Source of the DNA: Geofilum sp964396555
GTDB lineage: Bacteria; Bacteroidota; Bacteroidia; Bacteroidales; Marinilabiliaceae
Direction: 5' to 3'
Length of the DNA stretch: 25,811 bases
Assembly: GCA_964396555.1 (NCBI GenBank)
Contig: CAYNFX010000020.1
Location: 1-25,811, forward strand
The notes beneath the pieces are model-generated. The model had not been told where the DNA came from. It made no database searches and saw nothing but the letters and a program-made list of their open reading frames with translations. Below, in pieces: positions 9,037-16,805 of this stretch; position 1 is the stretch's first letter; every line of letters begins with the position of its first letter. The position numbers and the translations under genes were made by a program.

Positions 9037-9591
9037 CTAGAATTTGTAGATAAAGCTGATTGACGTTTTGAGAATATAGTCTTCAATATTGTAACCGTCG
9101 TTGAGTCCAAGGTAGAAGTCAGTGTTACCATCATTATTGACTAACGAAAGTACTGGTGGCATAAGCATGTTGAAACCCCATTTTTCGTTAATTGCGATCT
9201 CCAGACCCGGGCTGGCAATAAGACCCACTGAGTTGTAAGAGACATCACCGCCGTAGAAATCCATTGGCAGGCTTGCCTGAGCGAAGAAACGTACCAATGA
9301 TACACTACCTACATAATACCTGGCAAATGGTATTATGGATGTACAGGTCGTTTTGAGTTCAAGGTTTCCTGTTTCTGTTGTGTGTGATCTATAACCCAGC
9401 ATTCCTCCCACAGCCCAGGTGTCGTTAATTCTGTAACCAAACTCAGGCATAAAGATGAAACTATGATCCTTATTTGGATCGTGATCTGATGATGAAATAC
9501 TGAAAGAACCTCCAACCCAGAATTTTGTTTGAGCATTGAGGGTTCCCACCAAAGCAATTGATATAACTGCAGTTAAAAAAAGCCTTTTCAT
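9037..9591 (-). CDS. Outer-membrane beta-barrel protein (OmpA/OmpW-like small porin family)
   Basis: A 184-residue secreted protein with a clear signal peptide (residues 1-20, ending LNAQ). The mature part is made of alternating amphipathic strands (WVGGSFSIS, SFIFMPEFGYRI, WAVGGMLGYRS, SIIPFARYYVG and VRFFAQASLPM) typical of an eight-stranded outer-membrane barrel in the Bacteroidota 'outer membrane protein beta-barrel' families. It ends in phenylalanine, as barrel proteins do for assembly by the BAM complex. There is no periplasmic OmpA-like domain. It is transcribed away from the deaminase gene at 9751 and lies 111 bases upstream of the GH3 gene. No ligand or role can be read from it. Confidence 0.85.
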   Translation of the reverse strand: MKRLFLTAVISIALVGTLNAQTKFWVGGSFSISSSDHDPNKDHSFIFMPEFGYRINDTWAVGGMLGYRSHTTETGNLELKTTCTSIIPFARYYVGSVSLVRFFAQASLPMDFYGGDVSYNSVGLIASPGLEIAINEKWGFNMLMPPVLSLVNNDGNTDFYLGLNDGYNIEDYILKTSISFIYKF

Positions 9592-9709
9592 TGCAAATTG
9601 TTTTAATGAAACATTGGAAAATATGGGGACTAAATTTCCGTTATTTATATGATAAAGGCAACTTCTAAAGCATTTTGAGAAATTTGTGACTCTTTACAAG
9701 TTTCTTTCT

Positions 9710-9717
9710 TACTTTTG
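9710..9717 (+). promoter_or_regulatory. Candidate -7 box for the deaminase–S41–DUF4834 operon
   Basis: TACTTTTG matches the Bacteroidota TAnnTTTG element exactly and lies 33 bases before the ATG at 9751. A TTTG at 9683-9686 is a possible -33 element, but its spacer is 23 bases rather than about 19. Confidence 0.5.
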
Positions 9718-9750
9718 TAGCTTAAGCACCTAATCTGCAAAGAAATTGTT

Positions 9751-10179
9751 ATGGAACACACTGATTCTAAACAGCAATTGTTAGATAAACGTTATCTGGC
9801 CATGGCTGCAATATGGGCTCAAAACTCATATTGCAAAAGGCGACAGGTAGGCGCTTTACTTGTAAAGGACAAGATGATAATAAGTGATGGTTATAATGGT
9901 ACACCATCGGGATTCGAGAATGAATGTGAGGATGAGAACAATATTACCAAAGCTTATGTTTTACATGCTGAAGCTAATGCCATAACCAAAGTAGCAAGAA
10001 GTAACAACAGTTCGGAAGGTGCCACCTTATATGTAACTTCATCTCCCTGTATCGAGTGTGCAAAGTTGATTATTCAATCCGGTATAGTAAGAATTGTATA
10101 CTCAGAGGATTATCGTGTGGATGATGGTATCAGGCTTTTGAAGAGAGCCGGTATTGAGGTGGTGAGAGCAGAAAAGTAG
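9751..10179 (+). CDS. dCMP deaminase family protein (cytidine/deoxycytidylate deaminase)
   Basis: Zinc-dependent deaminase of the deoxycytidylate deaminase/ComEB type, 142 residues, which would convert dCMP to dUMP for thymidylate synthesis. The zinc site is complete: His72 and catalytic Glu74 in HAE, and Cys100 and Cys103 in PCxxC. The N-terminal RYLAMA...RRQVGALLV and the NGTPSGF segment are characteristic of dCMP deaminases rather than tRNA or free-base deaminases. It begins an apparent three-gene operon: the next gene starts 26 bases later. It lacks the long N-terminal region of some eukaryotic and phage versions. The ComEB name is often used for this family, but there is no competence gene nearby, so a nucleotide-pool role is the better reading. 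Confidence 0.9.
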   Translation: MEHTDSKQQLLDKRYLAMAAIWAQNSYCKRRQVGALLVKDKMIISDGYNGTPSGFENECEDENNITKAYVLHAEANAITKVARSNNSSEGATLYVTSSPCIECAKLIIQSGIVRIVYSEDYRVDDGIRLLKRAGIEVVRAEK

Positions 10180-10205
10180 TTTATTACAATCTCGTTATAA
10201 TAGAT

Positions 10206-11852
10206 ATGAGTTACAAGAACAGTCTTAAGCAAATAGTATTGCCTTTGGCTCTGGCTGCAGTTTTGGCCGGAGGGATTTTTATTGGAAAGACTTTTTCATC
10301 CCCTGGTGAAGTTGCTCAAGGCAACAGGTTGTTTATATATCCCCAATCAAATAAGATTGATGCAGTTTTGAGACTTATAGAGGAGCAGTATGTAGATACT
10401 GTTGACAAAGCTGGGCTGACGGAATCGCTTATACCGGAAATATTGAAGAATCTGGATCCCCATACAGTTTATATTCCAATGGAGGATGTGAAGGAGGCTA
10501 ATCAGGAGTTGGAAGGAAATTTTGGTGGTATTGGTGTACAATTTAGCATGCAGAATGACACGGTAATGGTGATTAGTGTTGTTCCTGGTGGCCCATCTGA
10601 AAAGGTTGGCATTATTCCCGGAGACAGGATTATTACTGTTAATGACAGTGTGATTGCAGGCAAGGGAATAGATACGGATGAGGTAGTGGGAATGCTTAGA
10701 GGAGAACTTGGTACTAAGGTAAAAGTTGGTATTTTAAGGAGAGATAGAACAGGTCTACTGGATTTTGAGATTACAAGAGGAAATATTCCCGTTACAAGTG
10801 TGGAAGTGGGTTATATGATAACTGATTCCATAGGGTATGTTAAAGTTAGTCGTTTTGCACGTAACACCTATCAGGAGTTTCTTACGGCATTGGCACGTCT
10901 GAGAGCCTATAACTGTCAGAATTTAATTGTCGACTTAAGGGGTAATTCCGGTGGTTATCTGGATATTGCTATTAGTATGGTAAATGAGTTTCTTCCAAAA
11001 GGATCACTGATAGTATATACAGAAGGCAAGGCTAGTCCTCGTCAGGATGTATATGCCAATGGTCTTGGTTCCTTCAAGGAAATGAGACTTACAGTTTTAA
11101 TTGACGAGTTTAGTGCTTCTGCAAGTGAGATTTTTGCGGGTGCCATACAGGATAATGACAGGGGTTTGATAGTTGGTCGCAGGTCTTTTGGAAAGGGTTT
11201 GGTACAGCAGCCATTCAACCTGCCTGATGGTTCATCCATCAGGCTTACTGTTGCCCGGTATTATACTCCTAGTGGCAGAGGAATTCAAAAGCCTTATACT
11301 AATGGGGTAGAAGATTATCATAGGGATATTATTGCCAGGTTTGAGCATGGAGAATTCTTTGAGCGAGATAGTATTGAGTTTGATACCTCACTTGAGTTTT
11401 ATACAGTCAACGGCCGTAAGGTATTTGGAGGAGGCGGGGTTATGCCTGATGTTTTTGTGGCACGTGATACGTCAGGATTCTCAGATTATTATTTTCAGAT
11501 AAGAGATAAGGCTCTTTTGTATCAATTTGCTCTCAAATACTCTGATGACAACCGAATACAATTGCAAAGGTTTGAAACAGTTGATGCGCTTGAAAAACAT
11601 CTTGATAAGGAGAACGTACTTATCGGATTAGTAATGTTTGCCTCTGAGCATGGTGTCATATATAACGAGAAGAATTTCAGGCAATCAAAGGAATTGATGG
11701 GAACTGAGCTTAAGGCCTATATCGCAAGAAATATAATGGATAATATGGGTTTTTATCCGATTATCGCGCAGGTTGATGAGATCCTTAAAGTTGCCGTCAA
11801 TGAGATTTTGGCCGGTAATGATGTTTTGGTTTTTGAGGGGAAGGATAAGTGA
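10206..11852 (+). CDS. S41 family C-terminal processing peptidase (second copy)
   Basis: A carboxy-terminal processing protease of 548 residues in the envelope. It has a signal anchor (about 9-27), an N-terminal helical region, a PDZ domain (about 103-185, GGIGVQF and IPGDRIITVND) and the S41 core (about 200-390). The core carries DLRGNSGG, the nucleophile Ser305 in SASASE and Lys330 in RSFGKG, again 25 residues apart. A C-terminal extension of about 150 residues ends the protein. It shares architecture with the peptidase at 2485-4197, but the two differ throughout, so they are old paralogs rather than a recent duplication. It is flanked closely by the deaminase (26 bases) and the DUF4834 gene (25 bases), so they are probably cotranscribed. 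Substrate unknown. Confidence 0.95.
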   Translation: MSYKNSLKQIVLPLALAAVLAGGIFIGKTFSSPGEVAQGNRLFIYPQSNKIDAVLRLIEEQYVDTVDKAGLTESLIPEILKNLDPHTVYIPMEDVKEANQELEGNFGGIGVQFSMQNDTVMVISVVPGGPSEKVGIIPGDRIITVNDSVIAGKGIDTDEVVGMLRGELGTKVKVGILRRDRTGLLDFEITRGNIPVTSVEVGYMITDSIGYVKVSRFARNTYQEFLTALARLRAYNCQNLIVDLRGNSGGYLDIAISMVNEFLPKGSLIVYTEGKASPRQDVYANGLGSFKEMRLTVLIDEFSASASEIFAGAIQDNDRGLIVGRRSFGKGLVQQPFNLPDGSSIRLTVARYYTPSGRGIQKPYTNGVEDYHRDIIARFEHGEFFERDSIEFDTSLEFYTVNGRKVFGGGGVMPDVFVARDTSGFSDYYFQIRDKALLYQFALKYSDDNRIQLQRFETVDALEKHLDKENVLIGLVMFASEHGVIYNEKNFRQSKELMGTELKAYIARNIMDNMGFYPIIAQVDEILKVAVNEILAGNDVLVFEGKDK

Positions 11853-11877
11853 AATTTAAAGCGAAAGGGGATTCAGC

Positions 11878-12126
11878 ATGTTCTTTAAAATAATTCTTTT
11901 TTTTGTAATCTTTTATTTTTTCTTCAAGCTGTTATTTAGAGTTATAATACCTGGCTTGCTAATGCGAAAGCTGAGGAAGATGGGTAATGAAATGAATGGC
12001 GGCTGGTCTGATCCTTCAACACGGCAAAAGGATGGGAAAGTTACTGTGACTTATAAGCCCTCTGACAATAATGGTAACGGTAAGTCAAAAGAAGGAGAGT
12101 ATGTGGACTTTGAAGAAGTCGAATAA
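11878..12126 (+). CDS. DUF4834 family small membrane protein
   Basis: An 82-residue protein. The first 27 residues form one strongly hydrophobic, phenylalanine-rich helix; a short basic patch (RKLRKM) follows, then a polar low-complexity region ending in an acidic GEYVDFEEVE tail. This layout and the tail are typical of DUF4834, a family found in Bacteroidota and of unknown function. The basic residues after the helix suggest a cytoplasmic tail. It starts 25 bases after the S41 peptidase on the same strand and ends just before a hairpin, so it closes the operon. No function is proposed. Confidence 0.8.
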   Translation: MFFKIILFFVIFYFFFKLLFRVIIPGLLMRKLRKMGNEMNGGWSDPSTRQKDGKVTVTYKPSDNNGNGKSKEGEYVDFEEVE

Positions 12127-12139
12127 GCTGTAATAAAGG

Positions 12140-12171
12140 AATAAGGCAGCCGCTCAGGAGTCTGCCTTATT
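12140..12171. terminator. Hairpin between converging DUF4834 and cysH genes
   Basis: A perfect 10-bp stem, AATAAGGCAG (12140-12149) with CTGCCTTATT (12162-12171), around a 12-base loop. It lies 14 bases after the DUF4834 stop. Only a short T-rich stretch follows, so termination strength is uncertain, but the position fits the end of this operon. Confidence 0.65.
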
Positions 12172-12189
12172 GTTTCATATCATCTATTA

Positions 12190-12229
12190 ATATCGATCAT
12201 TAGGCTTTGACTTGACCGGTGAACGATAT
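12190..12229. other. Imperfect hairpin downstream of cysH
   Basis: ATATCGATCA (12190-12199) pairs with TGAACGATAT (12220-12229) with one mismatch and a 20-base loop. It lies just past the cysH stop on the minus strand, but no U-tract follows in that direction. It could be a weak terminator or 3'-end stabiliser, or chance. Confidence 0.3.
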
Positions 12230-12247
12230 ACAGTTGTTCTTAGAGTA

Positions 12248-12955
12248 CTACTTTTTATGTAAACCGCACTCCCTGGTATCGGGGTTTTCCCACCACCAGC
12301 GGCCGGCTCTTATATCTTCACCTTTGTCAATAGCCCTGGTACAAGGTTGACATCCTATAGATGGATAACCTTTGTCGTGGAGAATATTGTAAGGAACCTT
12401 ATTTTCATGAATATAAGCCCAAAGCTGTTCTTCAGACCAACTTGCTAGAGGGTTGATTTTTACAAGGCCGTTGACTTCATCCCATTCAACCACATCTATG
12501 TCTTTGCGGGTTATAGATTGAGATGACCTTAAGCCACAAATCCAGGCTTCAAGTCCGGTAAAGGCCCTCTTTAGAGGCTCCAGCTTACGCACCTGACAGC
12601 ATAGCTTGCGGTTTTCGACACTTTCATAAAACAGGTTAATTCCCTTTGTTCTGACCATGTTTTCTACTTGGTCTTTTTCAGGAAAGAAAACTTCAATTTT
12701 GATCTTATATTTTCGTGAAGTTCTGTCTATAAGATCGTAGGTTTCGGGGAATAGCCTTCCAGTATCAAGTGTAAAGATTCTGACTGAAGGGTCAATCTTT
12801 GCTATCATATCGGTCAACACCTGATCCTCAGCCCCCAGGCTTGAGGATAAGGCGATTGAAGGTCTGAACTTTTCAACAAGGGTCTTCAAGATATCCTGAG
12901 GATTCTCATCCTTGAGCTGATTGTTTAGCTGGCTTATGTCTTTCTTTTCTATCAT
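12248..12955 (-). CDS. cysH: Phosphoadenylyl-/adenylyl-sulfate reductase (iron-sulfur type)
   Basis: Thioredoxin-dependent reductase of assimilatory sulfate reduction, giving sulfite from APS or PAPS in the cytoplasm; 235 residues. The adenine-nucleotide alpha-hydrolase fold begins with the SSSLGAEDQVL loop (about 37-47) and has TLDTGRLFPET. The cysteine pairs Cys119-Cys120 and Cys202-x-x-Cys205 match the [4Fe-4S] ligands of the bacterial/plant APS-type reductases, which the E. coli PAPS-only enzyme lacks. The catalytic Cys230 is in the C-terminal ECGLHKK tail. APS is therefore the more likely substrate. It is the last gene of the long minus-strand run, 11 bases after pfkA. No ATP-sulfurylase or sulfite reductase gene lies beside it, so the rest of the pathway must be elsewhere. 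Confidence 0.93.
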   Translation of the reverse strand: MIEKKDISQLNNQLKDENPQDILKTLVEKFRPSIALSSSLGAEDQVLTDMIAKIDPSVRIFTLDTGRLFPETYDLIDRTSRKYKIKIEVFFPEKDQVENMVRTKGINLFYESVENRKLCCQVRKLEPLKRAFTGLEAWICGLRSSQSITRKDIDVVEWDEVNGLVKINPLASWSEEQLWAYIHENKVPYNILHDKGYPSIGCQPCTRAIDKGEDIRAGRWWWENPDTRECGLHKK

Positions 12956-12966
12956 AGGATTATGGT

Positions 12967-13998
12967 TTATTCATCTCCGAAACACACTCCCATGTGCCTG
13001 CCTATTTCTACAAGCTTGTTACCTGGCTTAATTAACCTTATTTTGCCCCCGACCTCGTCAAGAGGAATAGAAGTCACTGCTCCATTTCGCATAGCCACCA
13101 TGGTGCCAAATTTCCTTTGTTGTATTAGTTCGGCAGCATAGGCACCGAACTGAGTTGCCAGAATACGGTCGGTTGCTGTGGGGCTACCACCTCTTTGAGT
13201 GTAGCCAAGAATGGTTTCGCGTGTTTCGAGACCTGTAATTTTTCTAATTTCCTTTGCAATATAAGCCCCGGCAGACTTTTTTGAATCCTTAGGAAGACCT
13301 TCGGCTACTACAACAATAGAATAGGGTTTCTTGACGCGGCTTCTTTCCATTAGACACTCAGCAACTGAATCGAGGCTGTAATTGATTTCGGGAACAAGGA
13401 TAACATCGCCTCCACCAGACATGCCGGAATACAGGGCTATCCATCCTGCGTGGTGTCCCATTACTTCGATAACCATCACACGTTTATGGGAGTTGGCTGT
13501 AGTATGAAGGCGGTCAATGGCCTCTGTTGCAATATGATAAGCAGTGTCGAATCCGAAGGTCACATCAGTACCCCAGATATCATTATCTATAGTTTTAGGA
13601 ACTCCGATAACATTAAGACCTTCTTTTGCAAGTAGACTTGCAGTTTCCTGTGTTCCATTACCTCCGATGCATACAAGGGCATCAAGTCCAAGATTCTCGT
13701 AATTCTTTTTGATAGTTCCCGGTTTGTCCAGGGGCTCATCTCCTACAGATGCTTTGAATGGCTTAAGGCGTGAAGTTCCAAGTATCGTTCCACCCAGGGT
13801 AAGAATACCTGAAAGCAGGCTTTCCGTGAGTTCGATAGTTTCTGTTTCGACAAGACCACTGAATCCGTTCACGATGCCAATTACCTCCATATCATACTGG
13901 ACAATGGCAGTCTTTCCTACGCCCCTTATAGCAGCATTGATTCCGGGGCAGTCGCCTCCGGCAGAGAGAATCCCAATCCTCATTTTTTTACTTCCCAT
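12967..13998 (-). CDS. pfkA: 6-phosphofructokinase (group III / mixed-substrate clade)
   Basis: Phosphorylates fructose 6-phosphate in glycolysis; 343 residues. The N-terminal GGDCPGINAAIRG is the phosphate-donor loop, TIDND (136-140) carries the catalytic Asp138 and Asp140, and MGHHAGWIALYSG is the substrate-binding segment of the group III enzymes rather than that of E. coli PfkA (MGRYCG). The donor site reads GGNGT (112-116): glycine at the position that favours ATP, but asparagine where most enzymes have Asp or Glu. PKTIDND has Lys135, a residue associated with pyrophosphate use in other clades. The donor is therefore uncertain, with ATP favoured by Gly115. It sits between the stress-protein gene (52 bases) and cysH (11 bases). 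The ATG at 13983 is an alternative start. Confidence 0.93.
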   Translation of the reverse strand: MGSKKMRIGILSAGGDCPGINAAIRGVGKTAIVQYDMEVIGIVNGFSGLVETETIELTESLLSGILTLGGTILGTSRLKPFKASVGDEPLDKPGTIKKNYENLGLDALVCIGGNGTQETASLLAKEGLNVIGVPKTIDNDIWGTDVTFGFDTAYHIATEAIDRLHTTANSHKRVMVIEVMGHHAGWIALYSGMSGGGDVILVPEINYSLDSVAECLMERSRVKKPYSIVVVAEGLPKDSKKSAGAYIAKEIRKITGLETRETILGYTQRGGSPTATDRILATQFGAYAAELIQQRKFGTMVAMRNGAVTSIPLDEVGGKIRLIKPGNKLVEIGRHMGVCFGDE

Positions 13999-14050
13999 TA
14001 CCTATGGATTTAGTGATGGTTTATTATGCTGTTCTAATGCTGCTTCAAAT

Positions 14051-14908
14051 TTAAGAATGAATAATTAGCAGAGGAGCATTTATGCTGAATAAAAACCTTC
14101 CTGTAACTGATTGTTTGAATAATTTTAGTAAGCCCTTTCGTTTTCTTCTGGTCATAGCAATCAGATCAGTAGGGTTTTCTTTTATATAACTTTCTATGCT
14201 TTTCAAGTAGTTTCTGCCAGTAATAATCGCATAATTAATGTCACTATCAGGGTATTGTGTCTCGCAATGCCTCCTAAGCTCATCCATTTTCCTGATATCA
14301 TTCTTGTCAGCCCTAAGAGGTCTATGAAGGATGGCCGTAATTTCTACTTTGAAGTGAGTTCTTGTCCCTAAAAGCCTGTGTAGTGAGTCTTTGTCTTCTG
14401 GTGCCGATTCAATAAGGAAGAGGATTTTGTTTGTCTTTTTGTGATTTAGAAGGCTGCCTTCCGGAACTGTCAATACAGTTGCAGTTGAGGTTTTGATCAC
14501 ATCATTTGTTATGCTTCCTAGGGCTGCTTTAATCAGTTCCCCCTTAGTCTTGGTCCCCATAACTATCAGATCATAACCTTCTTCCTTGCTGAAAGAAGGA
14601 ATAATATCCTCAGGAAAGCCCTTGATAACCTTGCAGTTAATGCTAGTGGTTGTGCTGGCTGATTGTTGCTGTCCAGAAAGATACTTTGCTGCAATTTCTT
14701 CAAGCTTACGGTAGAAATATTCTTCACTGAATATGGTTTCGCCTGCTACTGCAGACGAAACCGATGTGTCATCAGTATTAATCTCAATGTCTGAGAAACA
14801 GTGCAAAAGAGTGATTTCTGCCGGAATTTTTTCCGACATGCCAAGAGCCGTATTAATGGCATTCAGGGAGTAATCGGTAAAATTCAGGGGAACCAGAATT
14901 CTGATCAT
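14051..14908 (-). CDS. Universal stress protein, two tandem UspA domains
   Basis: A cytoplasmic protein of 285 residues made of two UspA-like domains (about 1-150 and 158-285). The first begins with the usual IRILVPLNFTDYS and contains GTKTKGELIKAALGS, a version of the ATP-binding motif G-2x-G-9x-G(S/T) in which the second glycine is replaced by threonine. The second domain has the matching segment MTRRKRKGLLKLFKQSV, which lacks the glycines, so it is unlikely to bind ATP in the standard way. Such tandem proteins are common in Bacteroidota and are linked to stress survival. The gene lies in the middle of the ftsX–cysH run, 64 bases after queA and 52 bases before pfkA. A specific role cannot be assigned. 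Confidence 0.9.
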   Translation of the reverse strand: MIRILVPLNFTDYSLNAINTALGMSEKIPAEITLLHCFSDIEINTDDTSVSSAVAGETIFSEEYFYRKLEEIAAKYLSGQQQSASTTTSINCKVIKGFPEDIIPSFSKEEGYDLIVMGTKTKGELIKAALGSITNDVIKTSTATVLTVPEGSLLNHKKTNKILFLIESAPEDKDSLHRLLGTRTHFKVEITAILHRPLRADKNDIRKMDELRRHCETQYPDSDINYAIITGRNYLKSIESYIKENPTDLIAMTRRKRKGLLKLFKQSVTGRFLFSINAPLLIIHS

Positions 14909-14972
14909 GGCAAACAGATTTTGATGTGGGTTTTAGTTCAACAAACAAGTGTGTCTGTTTGCTCAATTATTC

Positions 14973-16031
14973 TCAGATAATAAGCATGGCATCCCCATAG
15001 GTTCCAAAGCGGTACTTCTCTTTTACAGCTGTTTTGTATGCTTTCATTACCAGGTCATAGCCTCCGAATGCTGAAGTCATCATAAGCAGAGTTGAGTAGG
15101 GCAGATGAAAATTTGATATCATACAATTGGCCACAGAAAAGTCGTAAGGCGGGAAGATAAACTTGTTGGTCCAGCCTTCAAATGGTTTTACATGACCGTA
15201 GGTGCTTACCGAACTTTCAAGGGTTCTCATTACTGTGGTACCTACAGCGCAAATCTTCTTTTTATTGTTTTTACCATTGTTTATTATGTCAGCAGCATCA
15301 CCGGTGATAACTATCTGCTCGGAGTCCATCTTATGCTTTGTCAGATCTTCCACATCCACCGACCTGAAGTTGCCGAGCCCCACCTGAAGAGTTACGAAAG
15401 CAAACCGAGAGCCTTTGATCTCAAGTCTTTTCATTAACTCCCTGCTGAAGTGGAGTCCGGCAGTAGGAGCTGCAACTGCACCTTCATTTTTTGCAAAGAT
15501 GGTTTGGTAACGTTCAGCGTCTTCTGATTCAACCTTGCGTTTGATGAATTTTGGAAGCGGAGTTTCTCCAAGGCTGTAAAGGGTCTTTTTGAACTCGTCA
15601 TAGGGTCCGTCGTATAGAAAGCGCAGAGTCCGTCCGCGAGACGTTGTGTTATCTATTACCTCTGCAACGAGTGCTTCATTTTCTCCGAAGTACAGTTTAT
15701 TACCGATACGAATCTTTCTTGCAGGATCTACAAGTACATCCCAAAGGCGCTGTTCCTGATTGAGTTCTCGTAGTAGAAAGACTTCAATTTCTGCACCTGT
15801 TTTTTCCTTATTACCATAGAGTCTGGCTGGAAAAACCTTTGTGTCGTTGAATACCAGGACATCATCCTCTCCGAAGTAGTCAATAATATCTTTGAATGTC
15901 TTATGCTCAATCTTACCGGTATCCAGGTGTACTATCATCAAACGTGATTCATCACGATTTGGCGTTGGATATAGGGCTATCAGTTCGTCCGGTAATTTGT
16001 ACTTAAACTTGGATAGTTTCATTTCTGTCAA
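14973..16031 (-). CDS. queA: S-adenosylmethionine:tRNA ribosyltransferase-isomerase
   Basis: Transfers the ribosyl part of S-adenosylmethionine to 7-aminomethyl-7-deazaguanine in tRNA to make epoxyqueuosine, the late step of queuosine synthesis. The 352 residues match the family over the full length: N-terminal LPDELIALYPTPNRDESRLM, AVAAPTAGLHFS in the middle, and the C-terminal HLPYSTLLMMTSAFGGYD and RFGTYGDAMLI. The ATG nine bases in (16022) would give the more usual MKLSKFKY start, so the exact start is uncertain by three residues. It follows truB after 43 bases and pairs with it functionally as a tRNA modification gene. No other queuosine gene is in the window. Confidence 0.97.
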   Translation of the reverse strand: MTEMKLSKFKYKLPDELIALYPTPNRDESRLMIVHLDTGKIEHKTFKDIIDYFGEDDVLVFNDTKVFPARLYGNKEKTGAEIEVFLLRELNQEQRLWDVLVDPARKIRIGNKLYFGENEALVAEVIDNTTSRGRTLRFLYDGPYDEFKKTLYSLGETPLPKFIKRKVESEDAERYQTIFAKNEGAVAAPTAGLHFSRELMKRLEIKGSRFAFVTLQVGLGNFRSVDVEDLTKHKMDSEQIVITGDAADIINNGKNNKKKICAVGTTVMRTLESSVSTYGHVKPFEGWTNKFIFPPYDFSVANCMISNFHLPYSTLLMMTSAFGGYDLVMKAYKTAVKEKYRFGTYGDAMLII

Positions 16032-16074
16032 GTGCTATATGTTAAAAAAGCTTAAACTATTTATTTCTGACCTA

Positions 16075-16803
16075 TTATGCTGTGATCAATTTGTGAAAAT
16101 CTGCTATGCTAATTGCATTTTCGATTCTGAGTCTGCCTATTGCAGTTCTTTCAAGTCCTGAGAGATGAGCTCCACTGTTCAAAGCAGCTCCAAAGTCATG
16201 TGCAAAAGACCTGATATAGGTCCCTTTGCTGCAAACAACCCTGATAGTTGCTGTTAGCTCGCTAATGTCTAAAAGTTCCAGTTCCTTAAAATCTACCTTT
16301 CTTTTCTCAACTTCTACACTCACGCCTTTGCGTGCATGTTCATATAATCGCTTTCCATCTTTCTTTATCGCAGAGAACATTGGCGGTGCTTGCATCTGTT
16401 CACCTTCAAAACCTTTCAGGGCCTTAATGATTGAATCCTTCTCAATCCCGGTGGTATCAAAATGTTTGTCGGGCTCCGTTTCAAGGTCATAGGACGGTGT
16501 ACTTGCCCCGAATGTCACTTTGGCTACATATTCCTTGTCAGCACCCATCAACTGTTCAATCATCTTTGTGGCTTTGCCCGTACAAATTATAAGCAGTCCG
16601 CTTGCCAGTGGGTCCAGTGTACCTGCGTGGCCCACCTTTAGCTTAGCTAGTCCCAGCTCAGTACGCAACATGATCCTTATCTTGTTGACTACATCAAAAG
16701 AAGTCCATTCTAAAGGTTTGTCAATCAAAATAATCCTACCCTCTTTGAATTCCTCAGCGCCGCACTTTTCGGTTGGCTTCAGCGTATTTACAAGTTCTTG
16801 CAT
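16075..16803 (-). CDS. truB: tRNA pseudouridine(55) synthase
   Basis: Makes pseudouridine 55 in the T-loop of tRNAs. The 242 residues contain the TruB signature KVGHAGTLDPLASGLL with the catalytic Asp64, the IDKPLEWTSFDVV N-terminal motif, the PPMFSAIKKDGKRLYEHAR segment and the late CSKGTYIRSFAHDFG motif. The length is that of the short bacterial form without a C-terminal PUA domain. There are about 17 extra residues before the conserved start, with no closer in-frame ATG. The gene begins 2 bases after the uppP stop codon, which suggests translational coupling. Confidence 0.97.
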   Translation of the reverse strand: MQELVNTLKPTEKCGAEEFKEGRIILIDKPLEWTSFDVVNKIRIMLRTELGLAKLKVGHAGTLDPLASGLLIICTGKATKMIEQLMGADKEYVAKVTFGASTPSYDLETEPDKHFDTTGIEKDSIIKALKGFEGEQMQAPPMFSAIKKDGKRLYEHARKGVSVEVEKRKVDFKELELLDISELTATIRVVCSKGTYIRSFAHDFGAALNSGAHLSGLERTAIGRLRIENAISIADFHKLITA

Positions 16804-16805
16804 AC

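Noticed and set aside
6709..9591. A polysaccharide utilisation locus around the GH3 gene
   Set aside because: There is no SusC/SusD pair, sensor-regulator or second glycan-degrading enzyme; the neighbouring outer-membrane protein is a small barrel without TonB-receptor features.
14940..14960. CAAACA...TGTTTG inverted repeat after queA as a terminator
   Set aside because: The stem is only 6 bp, AT-rich and without a U-tract, and the gap to the next gene in the run is short, so chance is more likely.
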